Source: an uncultured Holophaga sp. (GTDB lineage Bacteria > Acidobacteriota > Holophagae > Holophagales > Holophagaceae). Taken from it: a stretch of 64,000 nucleotides of DNA. Each line of letters starts with the position of its first letter. The first letter of the stretch is position 1. Shown here in pieces: positions 49,762-59,072 of the stretch. The stretch lies in contig NZ_OY781925.1 in assembly GCF_963677305.1 (NCBI RefSeq), positions 3,252,783 to 3,316,782 of the forward strand, read 5' to 3'. The notes under the pieces were generated by a model. That model searched no databases, was not told the origin of the DNA, and was given only the letters and a program-made list of their open reading frames with translations. The position numbers were made by a program, and so were the translations under genes.

Positions 49762-51258
49762 TCAGAGCCCCTGCCAGGCGAGGCTCCAGGCCGCAGCCAG
49801 AGCCAAGCGAGCCATGCGCCGGACCTGCTCCGGATCCAGGTGATCCAGGGTGTCCCCGGGCTGGTGATAGCCCGGGAAGAAGCTCCCGAAGAAGCGCACA
49901 TAGGGCACTTTCCGCCGAGCGAAGTCCCGGTAGTCACTCCCCCCGTTCCGGCCGTCCCCAGGATCCGGCAGGAGGGCCATCCCGGTGGCGCGCCCCGCCT
50001 GCGAGAGGACGTCCCTGAGGGCCGGATCCCACTCGGCATAGCCGGGGTCATTGAAAAACTCGGGCCTGATCCGCGGAAGCAACTCCGGAGCCTTCTCCTG
50101 CAGAAGGGCCCGGAGTTCGCCCGGATCCCAGGCGTGCCCGATCATGTCCAGGTTCAGATAGACCCGGGTCTTCGCCAGGGGCCAGAGGGGATGGCGGACA
50201 TAGTGGCCTGAGCCGAACTTGCCATCCTCCTCCCCGGTCCAGAAGGCGAAGACAAGGGTCCGGCGGGGTCGGGCAGCGGACCCGGCAAAGGCGCGGATGA
50301 GTTCCAGGAGCGCCGAGACCCCCGAGGCGTTGTCGTCGGCCCCGGGGTGCAGCAGCCCCCCCTGGAGCCCCAGGTGGTCCATGTGGGCCCCGATCACCAC
50401 AGCCTGGTCTTTCAGGGCCGGGTCCGAGCCCGGGATGCAACCCACCAGATTGAGACTTGCGGCCCGCTGCACCCGTCCGGTGATCTCCAGACTGGCCCTT
50501 CCCTCCGGGATGGCGGCAGGTGCGGCCAGCACCAGGGGCGGCTCTTCGGCAATCTCGACCCCAGCCTCCGGGCGGAAGAAGGCCGGATCCCGCCTTTGGG
50601 CCACCCGGGTCGGGAAGTCGGGATCCAGCGCCACCACGGCAGCGGCCCCCAGGGATTCCAGCACCGCCAAGCGGCTGTCATACCGGGAACCGGCATCCGC
50701 GGGGTCCCACTTCTCCTTCATGCCCGGTGCCCGCCAGGCCTCGCCCTCAGGCACTCCAGGGCGGATCAGCACGATCTTCCCCCGGATATCCAAGCCCTTG
50801 TAGTCATCCCTTCCCAGAGCGGGCTCCCGGATCCCCAAGCCGGCGTCCACCAGCCTCCCCTCCAGACGCAGGGGCAGGCGCTGGGGCAGGAGGCAGTCCA
50901 CGCCATGGTGGAGCACCCGACCGCCCGGGAGGCTGAGCCCCCCCCCCAGTTCGGTGATCCGCGTCAGGGGCACGGCCTGGACAAAGGAGGGCTGTCCCGG
51001 CAGAGGTCTGAGCCCGAACCGCGCCATCTCCCGCCCCAGGTGCCGCGCCACCCGCTCCAGCCCACGGGTTCCCAGTCCCCTGCCCTCCTGCCGCGGATCG
51101 CTCAGGAAAGCGATCTCTGCGCGGAGCCGCCGGGCATCCACACCGTCCAGCAGGGGGGCCAGGGCCATCGGAGGGCGATCCCCAGGCCCGGGGACCACCA
51201 GATCCTGCGCTCCAAGGGCTGAGGCAAGCAGACAGAAGATGGGAAGCAGACTCTTCAT
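49762..51258 (-). CDS. M28-family zinc aminopeptidase, secreted
   Basis: 498 residues from the ATG at 51258; the frame is open upstream but the signal peptide MKSLLPIFCLLASALGAQ starts here. Zinc ligands of M28: IGAHMDHLGLQ, HPGADDNASGV, FWTGEEDGKFGSGHY, YLNLDMIGHAW and FFPGYHQPGDTLDHLD. A PA-like insert (RGKIVLIRPG) precedes the catalytic part. Periplasmic or secreted; removes N-terminal residues from peptides. Last gene of the peptide-utilisation operon, 2 bp after the carrier gene. Confidence 0.9.
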   Translation of the reverse strand: MKSLLPIFCLLASALGAQDLVVPGPGDRPPMALAPLLDGVDARRLRAEIAFLSDPRQEGRGLGTRGLERVARHLGREMARFGLRPLPGQPSFVQAVPLTRITELGGGLSLPGGRVLHHGVDCLLPQRLPLRLEGRLVDAGLGIREPALGRDDYKGLDIRGKIVLIRPGVPEGEAWRAPGMKEKWDPADAGSRYDSRLAVLESLGAAAVVALDPDFPTRVAQRRDPAFFRPEAGVEIAEEPPLVLAAPAAIPEGRASLEITGRVQRAASLNLVGCIPGSDPALKDQAVVIGAHMDHLGLQGGLLHPGADDNASGVSALLELIRAFAGSAARPRRTLVFAFWTGEEDGKFGSGHYVRHPLWPLAKTRVYLNLDMIGHAWDPGELRALLQEKAPELLPRIRPEFFNDPGYAEWDPALRDVLSQAGRATGMALLPDPGDGRNGGSDYRDFARRKVPYVRFFGSFFPGYHQPGDTLDHLDPEQVRRMARLALAAAWSLAWQGL

Positions 51259-51260
51259 GG

Positions 51261-52697
51261 TTACACCGGTCCCCAGTGGAAGAGGAGCGTGGGGGGTACC
51301 AGCAGCAGGAAGGCCACCAGCACGAGCAGCAGCATCAGGGGGAAGAAAAAGCGGGCCCAGCGGTCCCAGGGCACCCCGGCGGCCCCCAGCACGCCCATGG
51401 TCACCGCACTGGTGGGCAGGATGGGGTTGATGAGCTCGGAGAGGGCGAAGCTGTAGACGCAGGTCTGGCGGGTGATGCCCACCAAGTCGGAGAGGGGTGA
51501 CATCACAGGCATGGTCAGGGCGGCCTGGGCCGTGCCCGAGTGGATGAAGAAGTTGATGGTGCACTGCACCAGGAACATCACCTGGGCCGTGAGGGCCCGG
51601 GGCAGAACCCGGATCACCGTCGACCCCCAGAGCAGCAGGGTGTCCATGATCTGGGCCTGGGTAGCGATGACCAACAGGGCCCGGGCGCAGGCGATGATGA
51701 GCATGACGCCCACCATGTCCTTGGCCCCGGCGCTGAAGGTCCGGGCCATGTGGCTCGGCCCCATGCCGCTGGTCAGGCCCATGAGGATCCCCATGGCCAG
51801 GAAGAGCCCCGCGATGGGCTCCAGGCCCCACTCGAAGCGCAGCACTCCGTAGATCAGGAGGACCAGGGCGGCGAAGAAGACCCCCAGGGTGATCACCTGG
51901 CGCATCTCCCAGGGCCCCTCGGCACCCGGCCCAGGTGCCGAGGGGCGCGCCAGGTCGATATCCCGGACGGGACTCAGCTCCGGATCCCGCCGGATGCGCC
52001 GGGCATAACGCATCACGAAGAAGATGTTCACACTCACGCAGACCGCCCAGGCGAAAACCCGATAGGCGAGACCAGAATACAGGGGCACCCCGGCGATGCC
52101 CTGGGCCACCCCCACCGTAAAGGGGTTGAAGAAGGCGCAGGCGAAGCCCGAGGCGGCCCCAAGGAAGGGAATGGAGAGTCCCACCAGGGAGTCGTAGCCC
52201 ATGGCCCGGGAGAGGGCGATAAGGATCACCACGAAGGGGATCAGCTCTTCGGCCATGCCGAAGATGGCTCCCATCAGGGAGAAGACCACCATCAGCACCG
52301 GGATGAAGAGCCCATCCAGGGCCCGGTGCCGCCCCAACAGGGCCACCAGGCGGCGGATGCCCGCCTCCACGGCGCCGGTCTCCTGGAAGATGGCAAAGGC
52401 CCCCCCGATGATGAAGAGGAAGGCGATGAGGGTGGCGCCGTCCATGAAGCCGCGGATGGGGGCGATGAGAAGCATCTGGGGACCCAGGAAGTGCTTGGGC
52501 AGGAAGTGGAAGCTCCCGGCCACGGGCACCTTGATCTGACTGCCGTCGGGCAGGACCTTCACCGCCCGCTGGAACTCTCCGGAGGGCACGATCCAACTGA
52601 GGATCAGCACCAGGAGCACCAGGGAACCCACCACCACCAGGGTGTGGGGCATCTTCATGGACTGGACCCGTTCCCGGATCCCCTTGCGCTCGGTCAT
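51261..52697 (-). CDS. YfcC-family (DcuC/AbgT superfamily) carrier
   Basis: 478 residues, about 12-13 membrane helices. Family features: MPHTLVVVGSLVLLVLILSWIVPSGEFQR, FLFIIGGAFAIFQETGAVEAGIRRLV, IFGMAEELIPFVVILIALSRAMGYDSLVGLSIPFLGAASGFACAFFNPFTV, and INFFIHSGTAQAALTMPVMSPLSDLVGITRQ. Members are predicted carriers of basic amino acids, peptides or C4-dicarboxylates. Between the isoaspartyl dipeptidase and M28 peptidase genes, so uptake of aspartyl dipeptides or exchange of arginine/ornithine is a reasonable inference. Confidence 0.88.
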   Translation of the reverse strand: MTERKGIRERVQSMKMPHTLVVVGSLVLLVLILSWIVPSGEFQRAVKVLPDGSQIKVPVAGSFHFLPKHFLGPQMLLIAPIRGFMDGATLIAFLFIIGGAFAIFQETGAVEAGIRRLVALLGRHRALDGLFIPVLMVVFSLMGAIFGMAEELIPFVVILIALSRAMGYDSLVGLSIPFLGAASGFACAFFNPFTVGVAQGIAGVPLYSGLAYRVFAWAVCVSVNIFFVMRYARRIRRDPELSPVRDIDLARPSAPGPGAEGPWEMRQVITLGVFFAALVLLIYGVLRFEWGLEPIAGLFLAMGILMGLTSGMGPSHMARTFSAGAKDMVGVMLIIACARALLVIATQAQIMDTLLLWGSTVIRVLPRALTAQVMFLVQCTINFFIHSGTAQAALTMPVMSPLSDLVGITRQTCVYSFALSELINPILPTSAVTMGVLGAAGVPWDRWARFFFPLMLLLVLVAFLLLVPPTLLFHWGPV

Positions 52698-52706
52698 GAC
52701 CTTCCT

Positions 52707-53870
52707 TTACTCGAACGTGCCCCGGACCTTGATCTCCCCCGCCTCCATCATCACCCGCCCCCGGGCGATGACGGTGTGGATCCTGAGGCTGCCGGGCTCC
52801 AGCAGAACCACATCGGCATCCATGCCCCGGGCCAGGCGACCCTTGTCCGGCAGCCGGAGGATCCGGGCGGGATTCGCGGTGATGACCCGCAGAGCGGTCT
52901 CCAAGGGGACCCCCTCCTTCCGGACCGCAGTCCTGACCGCCTCGAAGAGCGTCGTGACCCGCCCCAGGGAGAGCCCCTGGAGCACCCCCTCACCATTGAA
53001 CTCAGGGAGGCTCCCCTGCCCATCGGAGGTGAAGGTGATCTGCCCCGGGTCCACCCCGGCCTCCAGCATGCGCCGCAGGGCCTCCGGGCAGGGGACCTCC
53101 CCCTCATCCAGGAAGGCCTTCACGGTGGAGGTGGTGAAGTCCACGAAGCCACCGGCCTTGGCGTAGGCGATGCCCTCCTCGAAGAGGGTGGGGTTGCGGT
53201 TGATGTGGGTGGGCAGCATCTGTCGGGCGGGAATCTCGGTCTCGGCGAGGATGCGACGGAGCAAGTCCAGCCCCCGGGGGCCATCCCCCAGGTGGACATT
53301 GACGATGCCGGCCTTGCCCGAGAGCATGCCCCCCCGCCGGGCCCTGGCCACCAGATGGGCGAAGGCCTCGAAGGTCGGCTGACTGGAGCGGTGGTCCGAG
53401 ACAGCCACCTCCCCGGCCCCGATGACCTTGTCCAGGAAGAGGATGTCCTCCTCGATGGATCCCAGCATGGAGGCCGTGGGAATCCCGTAGGATCCGCTGA
53501 AGAGCCAGGTGCTGAGCCCCTCCTCCTCCAGCGCCCTGGCCTTGGCCAGGAGCCCCTGCATGGTCCGGGTGTAGCCATCCGTCCCCAGGCACCCCACCAC
53601 AGTGGTGACCCCGCCGGCGATGGCATCCGAGAGCTGGAGTTCCGGCGTCCGGCTGGCGAAGCCGCTCTCGCCCCCCCCGCCCATCATGTGCACATGCCCG
53701 TCGATGAAACCGGGTACGGCCAGGAGGCCCCGGGCATCCAGGGTCCTGCAGTAGCGCCCCGGGATCCCGATCCCCGGCTCCAGGTGGAGGATACGCTCCC
53801 CGCCCAGGAGCAGATCCTGGGTACCCAGGGGCTCCGGCGCGAAGACATCGGCATTCTGAATCAGCAGCAT
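52707..53870 (-). CDS. iadA: Isoaspartyl dipeptidase (beta-aspartyl peptidase)
   Basis: 387 residues, standard IadA length, from the ATG at 53870. Amidohydrolase fold: HxH in GFIDGHVHMMGGGGESGF, VTTVVGCLGTDGYTR, GSYGIPTASMLGSIEEDILFLDKVIGAGE, HSPS-like SDHRSSQP, LPTHINRNPTLFE, and catalytic Asp in FTSDGQGSLPEF. It hydrolyses beta-aspartyl (isoaspartyl) dipeptides, which arise from damaged proteins and are the direct product of cyanophycinase. A cyanophycinase is two genes upstream in the same operon. Apparently cytoplasmic (no signal). Confidence 0.94.
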   Translation of the reverse strand: MLLIQNADVFAPEPLGTQDLLLGGERILHLEPGIGIPGRYCRTLDARGLLAVPGFIDGHVHMMGGGGESGFASRTPELQLSDAIAGGVTTVVGCLGTDGYTRTMQGLLAKARALEEEGLSTWLFSGSYGIPTASMLGSIEEDILFLDKVIGAGEVAVSDHRSSQPTFEAFAHLVARARRGGMLSGKAGIVNVHLGDGPRGLDLLRRILAETEIPARQMLPTHINRNPTLFEEGIAYAKAGGFVDFTTSTVKAFLDEGEVPCPEALRRMLEAGVDPGQITFTSDGQGSLPEFNGEGVLQGLSLGRVTTLFEAVRTAVRKEGVPLETALRVITANPARILRLPDKGRLARGMDADVVLLEPGSLRIHTVIARGRVMMEAGEIKVRGTFE

Positions 53871-53884
53871 GAATACTCCGGTTT

Positions 53885-55339
53885 TCAGGGGACCTGGGGG
53901 CCCACAAGGCGCAGGACCGGCAGGGTGCCGTCCGCCTCCGCGAGAGCGCGGAACCCGGCATAGCTGTACAGACCGAAGAGCATGCAAGGCTCCAGGATCT
54001 GGATGGCCCGGCGGGCCAGGGGCTGATCGAGAGTGACGAGCAGGGTGCCCGGGCCCAGCTCCCGTTCCCGAGCTGAGCCCCGGCTCACGATCTGCCGGAA
54101 AGGATGCCGGTGGTAGAGGGGATCGGCGGGCGCCTCGAAGCGCTCCAGGCGGCAGGCCTCCACCTGCACCTTCAGGGAGTGTTCAAGCACTTCATAATGC
54201 AGGCCCTGGGCCTCCAGCACGGGCCGGAAGCGCGCTGCGGCCCGGGGCTCCACGGCATATCCGGTGGGCGTAGGCACGCTCTGCTTCACCACCAGGTCCG
54301 ACATGGCATTGGCCGTGGGAATCCTCAGGGTCCGTCCCGTGGCGGTTTCCCGGACAGGCACCTCCGTGATCCGTCCCCCCAGGTTGGCCCAGAAGACATT
54401 GGTGGCGATGAAGGGGGGCAGGGGCTCGCTTTGGGCTGCCTCAGCCAGGCCCCTGCAGCGCTCCCGCCAGGGGCGGTCCCCCAGGAGATAGGCATAGAGA
54501 CTGCGATAGGCCCGCACCCGCTCCGCCAGGTCGGCCTGGGGATCGGGAGCTTCATGACGCACCGAGGACTCGATGATGAAGGAGACCGCCCCCAGGGTGC
54601 CCAGGCTGTTCCGGGCATCGTCCACCTCCGGGGTGGAGGGGCGCAGCTCCTCGTCAGGGGGGGGTCCCCCCACAGCATACCGATTGAAGGCGATGCCCAG
54701 CCCGGCCATCAGGGTGCGGGCCCCCTCGACCCGCTCCAGGGCGGCGGCCTTCAGGGGCGCGGAGACCAGGGGGTGGTTGGTGGCATCCAGGGTGATGAGG
54801 GGCCAGAACTCCCAGCCCCGTGCGTCATAGCTGTCCGGGCGGCGCTCGAACTCGTGGCTGTCGGCGGCGAGGTGGGGCATCACCCGGCGGGCCACCCGGT
54901 GCAGGGCCCGGGTCTCGGGCTGGGCCAGGGTCAAGTGATCGCGGTTCAGATCCTCCCCCACCCCATTCAGGCGGGTGTGGGCCTCCGCCCCGTCGGGATT
55001 CACCATGGGCATGAGGTAGAGGTCCACATCCTCCGGAAGGAGCTCTGGATGGGAGGCCAGCTCCCGGATCCACTGGAGCTGGGCCTCCTTTCCCGCAACC
55101 TCGTCCCCATGCTGCTGGGCATAGAAGAAGACGCGGCAGGCCGGGGCCTCGGTGCGACGGATCCGCACCAGGTAGATCGCCCGCCCCTGGTGGCTGCGCC
55201 CCTCCTCGGAGACCGTGATGAAGCCGGGCTTCTCCACGGAGCGAAGGAAGGTCTCCATCTCGGCATATCCGGTCAGGTCCCCGGCGGCCATGGGCATGAC
55301 CAGGGCTGCGACACTCAGAGGTCCCCGCAGGCGCCTCAT
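53885..55339 (-). CDS. M14-family zinc carboxypeptidase, secreted
   Basis: 484 residues with a signal peptide (MRRLRGPLSVAALVMPMAAG). M14 zinc motif YAQQHGDEVAGKEAQ (HxxE), VNPDGAEAHTRLNGVGEDLNRDH, third ligand in ADSHEFERRPD, and the catalytic Glu in SFIIESSVRHE. The C-terminal 190 residues (TGYAVEPRAAARFRPVLEAQGLHYEVLE) are the M14-associated domain often seen in bacterial members. Removes C-terminal residues from peptides. Overlaps the cyanophycinase stop (ATGA), 14 bp before iadA. Confidence 0.9.
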   Translation of the reverse strand: MRRLRGPLSVAALVMPMAAGDLTGYAEMETFLRSVEKPGFITVSEEGRSHQGRAIYLVRIRRTEAPACRVFFYAQQHGDEVAGKEAQLQWIRELASHPELLPEDVDLYLMPMVNPDGAEAHTRLNGVGEDLNRDHLTLAQPETRALHRVARRVMPHLAADSHEFERRPDSYDARGWEFWPLITLDATNHPLVSAPLKAAALERVEGARTLMAGLGIAFNRYAVGGPPPDEELRPSTPEVDDARNSLGTLGAVSFIIESSVRHEAPDPQADLAERVRAYRSLYAYLLGDRPWRERCRGLAEAAQSEPLPPFIATNVFWANLGGRITEVPVRETATGRTLRIPTANAMSDLVVKQSVPTPTGYAVEPRAAARFRPVLEAQGLHYEVLEHSLKVQVEACRLERFEAPADPLYHRHPFRQIVSRGSARERELGPGTLLVTLDQPLARRAIQILEPCMLFGLYSYAGFRALAEADGTLPVLRLVGPQVP

Positions 55340-56184
55340 CGAGAAGCAGCTTCCCGCAGGGGGGCGCCGGTCCTGAGATCAAGACCCTGCCCCGGGGCCA
55401 GAAGATGGACCACGAGCCCCTCGAAGCCCGCGCCCTTCCGCACCATGCCCTTAGGATCGAAGACCATCACGAAGTGCCGGCCCAGCACCCGGGCCCGCCC
55501 CCCCTTCACTACCAGGGCTGTGGCCTCGTCGATGCCCAGCCCCAGATGATCCCGATGATCCATGAGAAGGCTGATGAGCCGGTTCTCCCGGTTCCGCCTC
55601 AGGAAGTGCTGATCGACGATGATGCGGTCCGGCAGGAAGCCCAGCCCTTCCCTCACCTGATAGGCTCCCTCCCCGATCTCGGTGAGGGCCTCCTTGCCGA
55701 AGCGGTCCTCCCCGTTGAACATCAGGTGGGACATGATGGCCGCCCCGGCGCTGGTGCCCCCTACCACCGCACCCTGCCGGTATTTCTCCATCACCAGAGC
55801 GTGGAGAGGCGTGCCGAGCACCCGGTCTGCAGTGCGGTTCTGGTCCCCTCCGGAGAACCAGAAGCCGGTGCAGGTGCGCGCCGCCGCCAGCAGAGCCGGG
55901 GAGGAGGCCTCCTCCCTCGAGGGCACTCGAAGGGGGACCATGAGCACCCCGGCCTTCTCCAGATCCGCCTTCCACTCCGTCAGAATCTCCTCAGGTGATT
56001 CCGAGGCGACAGGGATCACCCCGATCCGGGCGCCCTTCCCTCCAGCGGCCTCCAGGAAGGCCGCATCAATCTGGGGTGTGCTCCCACCGCCCCCCACGAT
56101 CACCAGGGTGCCCCGGGGTGCGGGCGGGGCAGCAGCCAGCAGCACCGGAAGGAGGAGGGGCAGGAGGAAGCGGAGGCGGGCCAT
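55336..56184 (-). CDS. Cyanophycinase-like serine peptidase (S51), secreted
   Basis: 282 residues from the ATG at 56184, overlapping the TonB receptor stop (TGATG). Signal peptide LRFLLPLLLPVLLAAAP. Fold motifs: GTLVIVGGGGSTPQIDAAFLEAAGGKGARIGVIPVAS, FWFSGGDQNRTADRVLGT, nucleophile Ser in VVGGTSAGAAIMS, LGFLPDRIIVDQHFLRRNRENRL, LGLGIDEATALVV. Cyanophycinases cut multi-L-arginyl-poly-L-aspartate to beta-Asp-Arg dipeptides; exported forms (CphE type) attack external polymer. The exported form here fits scavenging rather than a storage granule, and no cyanophycin synthetase is in the window. Confidence 0.9.
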   Translation of the reverse strand: MARLRFLLPLLLPVLLAAAPPAPRGTLVIVGGGGSTPQIDAAFLEAAGGKGARIGVIPVASESPEEILTEWKADLEKAGVLMVPLRVPSREEASSPALLAAARTCTGFWFSGGDQNRTADRVLGTPLHALVMEKYRQGAVVGGTSAGAAIMSHLMFNGEDRFGKEALTEIGEGAYQVREGLGFLPDRIIVDQHFLRRNRENRLISLLMDHRDHLGLGIDEATALVVKGGRARVLGRHFVMVFDPKGMVRKGAGFEGLVVHLLAPGQGLDLRTGAPLREAASR

Positions 56185-58922
56185 CAGAAGGTGATCCTCA
56201 CACCGACCCGGGCCCGACGGCCGCGGACAGCAGTATCTGGCAGCTGGTAGTCCGAGTTGGTCTCGGCATAGTCGGCATCGTAGTACATCGTGTCCCAACT
56301 GGTGGCTGAGCTGCAGTTGAGGACATTGAAGACATCCACGAAGGCCTCCAGATTGGACTTCCGCCCCAGGGAGACCCCCTGGCTGACCCGGACATCCAGG
56401 AGCCGCTGGCTGGGATAGGTGTACGAGCCAAGGGGGAGCAGGTTGATGTTGTAGTAGTCCGGCAGGGCCTCGGTGGAGAGCGTGGGGGTCCAGTGCTCGC
56501 CACTCAGATACGTGAAGGTGGCGCTGATCCGGGTCTTCCAGGGCAGCTCGTACCCTCCCCGGAGCTTGATTTCGTTGTCGTTGTAGCCCGGCAGCTTGCC
56601 ATAGGAGTTGATCATGCTGTTGGGGTTGGCGAAGGTATCATCGTAGCCGTCCGCCCGCTTGATGTTGCCGTATAGCTTGGCACGGGTATAGTTGGCACTG
56701 AAGTTCCACCCGTTGGCGAACTGGCGCTCCACCTGGGCGGAGAGGGCCCAGTAGCGGCGCTTGGCCCGCTTGTCGTTGGTGACCAGGTAATCCGTCGCCA
56801 TGCTGCCGTAGGCATCCACGGGCAGGCTGTAGGCGGTGACCGTGCCCCCGGTGAGGGGGTTGGTGTAGTCCACGGTATCCAGGCCGCTCTCGGTAGCAAG
56901 GTTGCGACGGATCAGCATGTCCTTCCAGTCCCTGAAGACCCAGGTGAGGGAGGTGCTCCAGAGCTGGTCGATCTTGTGGGTGAAGGTAGCCGTCAGCTCA
57001 TTGGTGTAAGGTTGGCGGGCATTCGGATCCACCCGGGAAACATTGCTCTCGGTGTAGTAGATCGCGTCGGTGGAGGGGTTCAGCGTCGGCCAGGTGGAGG
57101 GGTTGTAGGGATCGATCTGGGTGTCCGAACCCCAGATGCGGACGATGGTGTCCGGAGCCGCCGTCTTGTTGGCCCGGTCGATGAAGTAGGTGGAGTACCC
57201 CGCGTAGTAGCGTCCGAAGTGGGCATTGATGACGTTGGCCTGGTCCGGCGTCAGGGCGTACTTGACCCCCAAGCGGGGCGCAAAGGTCTTCTTGTTCCAG
57301 AGGTTGTGATCCTCTCCGTAATAGCGGGCCATGAAGTTCTCGTAGCGGAGGCCGATCCGGAAGCCCAGCCGATCACTCACCTTCCACTCATCCTGCACAA
57401 ACGCCGCAATGCGACCGATGCGCTGCTTGATGTTCCAACCGCCCCCCTCGTAGTAGACATCGCTGCGGTAGATGTAATTGTCATCAGCATCCGTATCCCG
57501 CCAAGCCCGCAGTTTGTAGCCTCCGGGGTAGCGCTCCAGTTCCTCGTCCGTGGACTGCTCGCCCTCGATCCCGAACTTGAAGGCGTGGGAATCGGTCTCG
57601 GTGAGCAGTCCGGGCTTGAACCAGTCGAAGACCGCGCTGAGGGTGTTGCGTCCGCGGTAGTTGAAGTCTTCCGTGGGGGCGTTGTTGTAGTACTTGTATC
57701 CGTCGATCGCCTTCTTGGAGTAGAGGGGATAGGACTCGCCATTGTAGGTGGGGAGGTCGAAGCGCCCCGAGAAACCGGAAGCCTTGACCGTCAGGACTTT
57801 GTCGGAACCCAGCACCTCGGTCCAGGTGAGGTTGTACATCCGGTCGGGCGCAATCTCGCGGTTGGTGGCGATGGGCAGCGTCACGTTGTCCGTACCCCGG
57901 CCGTCCCTCCCCAGGTAGTCGTACTCAGCCAGGAATTCCAGGGTGGTGGACTCCCTGGGCTGCCAGGAGACCTTGGCCAGCCCCATGAACTTCTTGGTCT
58001 TCTCGGCGATGGGAGCGCCGATGGGAGTCTCCTCCTCCGAAGTCCGGTCCAGGGAGACGAAATACCAGAGTTTGTCCTTGATCAGGGGCCCACCGACGCT
58101 GGCCGAGAGCTCCCAGTCCTTGGCGGGGGCCAGGTCCCTATCCGTCAGGCGGGAATCCGGATTGTGGGACTTGGACTCCCAATTGGAGCTGCCGTAGTAG
58201 GTGTTGACGCTCCCCTCCAGCTCGTTGCCGCCCCGCTTGATGATGCCGTTGAGATAGCCGCCCATGAAGCCGCCGTACTCGACCCCCGCCCCCAGGCCAC
58301 CCATCTGGATCTCGGAGAACCAGTCCATGTTGGGGTAGATGTACTGGGAGTTCCCCGAAGGATCGCCCACGTTCATGCCGTCAAGCATGTAGGCATTCTC
58401 CTTTGAGTAGCCGCCCCAGGCCTTGTTGCCATTCACCCCGGGCGTCATGTTCATGATCCCGTCAAGGCTCCGTTCCGCCGGGAGCATGGCCAGGCTTTCA
58501 GGACTGAAGTTGGTGGTCAGGTTCGAGCTCGACACTTCAGCGGTCGAGGTGGTGGCCACCACCTCCACGGTGCTCGTGGCCACCGCCTGGAACTTCCAGT
58601 TCAGGGTCGTGGACTTTCCGAGCTCCAGGGTCTCCCTGCCCACCAGGGTGGTCATGCCGGGAGCCTCCACCACGATGCGATAGGGTCCCGGAGGCAGAAG
58701 GGGGAAGCGGTAGCTGCCGTTCTCGGTGCTTCGGGCCGTCCGCTCGCCCATGAGCACAGGTGAGGCCAACCGGATGGTTGCTCCGGCCAGGGGCTTGCCC
58801 CCGGGATCCTTCACCACACCCGTGAGCGCCGAAGTGGTGCTGCTCTGGGCGAAGAGCGCCGGTGCGGCGACGAGTGCGAGCGTCAGACCGCTGATCCGAG
58901 ATAGTCCTCTGCCGGATGACAT
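56184..58922 (-). CDS. TonB-dependent receptor with carboxypeptidase-regulatory-like domain
   Basis: 912 residues. Signal peptide to about ALFAQ; a CarboxypepD_reg-like domain (LTGVVKDPGGKPLAGATIRLASP, TENGSYRFPLLPPGPYRIVVEAPG); plug domain (SLDGIMNMTPGVNG, ENAYMLDGMNVGDPSGNS); then a 22-strand-type barrel rich in aromatic and charged turns, ending with the outer-membrane signal GVRITF. This architecture is abundant in Acidobacteriota. It imports a ligand through the outer membrane using TonB energy. As the first gene of the cyanophycinase-iadA operon it probably takes up the polymer, oligomers or dipeptides. Confidence 0.94.
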   Translation of the reverse strand: MSSGRGLSRISGLTLALVAAPALFAQSSTTSALTGVVKDPGGKPLAGATIRLASPVLMGERTARSTENGSYRFPLLPPGPYRIVVEAPGMTTLVGRETLELGKSTTLNWKFQAVATSTVEVVATTSTAEVSSSNLTTNFSPESLAMLPAERSLDGIMNMTPGVNGNKAWGGYSKENAYMLDGMNVGDPSGNSQYIYPNMDWFSEIQMGGLGAGVEYGGFMGGYLNGIIKRGGNELEGSVNTYYGSSNWESKSHNPDSRLTDRDLAPAKDWELSASVGGPLIKDKLWYFVSLDRTSEEETPIGAPIAEKTKKFMGLAKVSWQPRESTTLEFLAEYDYLGRDGRGTDNVTLPIATNREIAPDRMYNLTWTEVLGSDKVLTVKASGFSGRFDLPTYNGESYPLYSKKAIDGYKYYNNAPTEDFNYRGRNTLSAVFDWFKPGLLTETDSHAFKFGIEGEQSTDEELERYPGGYKLRAWRDTDADDNYIYRSDVYYEGGGWNIKQRIGRIAAFVQDEWKVSDRLGFRIGLRYENFMARYYGEDHNLWNKKTFAPRLGVKYALTPDQANVINAHFGRYYAGYSTYFIDRANKTAAPDTIVRIWGSDTQIDPYNPSTWPTLNPSTDAIYYTESNVSRVDPNARQPYTNELTATFTHKIDQLWSTSLTWVFRDWKDMLIRRNLATESGLDTVDYTNPLTGGTVTAYSLPVDAYGSMATDYLVTNDKRAKRRYWALSAQVERQFANGWNFSANYTRAKLYGNIKRADGYDDTFANPNSMINSYGKLPGYNDNEIKLRGGYELPWKTRISATFTYLSGEHWTPTLSTEALPDYYNINLLPLGSYTYPSQRLLDVRVSQGVSLGRKSNLEAFVDVFNVLNCSSATSWDTMYYDADYAETNSDYQLPDTAVRGRRARVGVRITF

Positions 58923-58954
58923 GGTTCCCTCCCCTGGGCCGGTGTAATGACAAA

Positions 58955-58983
58955 AAACTATTCTTAGCCACCCAGTGAGTCAA
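58955..58983 (-). promoter_or_regulatory. Promoter of the TonB receptor operon
   Basis: On the minus strand, TTGACT (58983-58978), 17-bp spacer, TAGTTT (58960-58955): five of six -35 positions match the sigma-70 consensus, the -10 is weaker. The receptor start is about 33 bp further on. An A/T-rich block lies just upstream of the -35, in an otherwise GC-rich region. Confidence 0.58.
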
Positions 58984-59072
58984 GTTTTTTTTCATCCAAA
59001 AACGAGTCACTATCCACAAAGCAAGCCCAATTAATTCAGATATAAAACCCAAACCCGCCCAGGACAGGCAGA

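Noticed and set aside
51540..53963. 807-codon plus-strand frame opposite the YfcC and iadA genes
   Set aside because: His/Gly/Glu-rich shadow typical of antisense in GC-rich DNA; no recognisable fold.
58923..59072. Terminator after kamE / before the TonB operon
   Set aside because: A/T runs are present, but no stem of convincing length; the A/T-rich DNA is better explained as promoter region.
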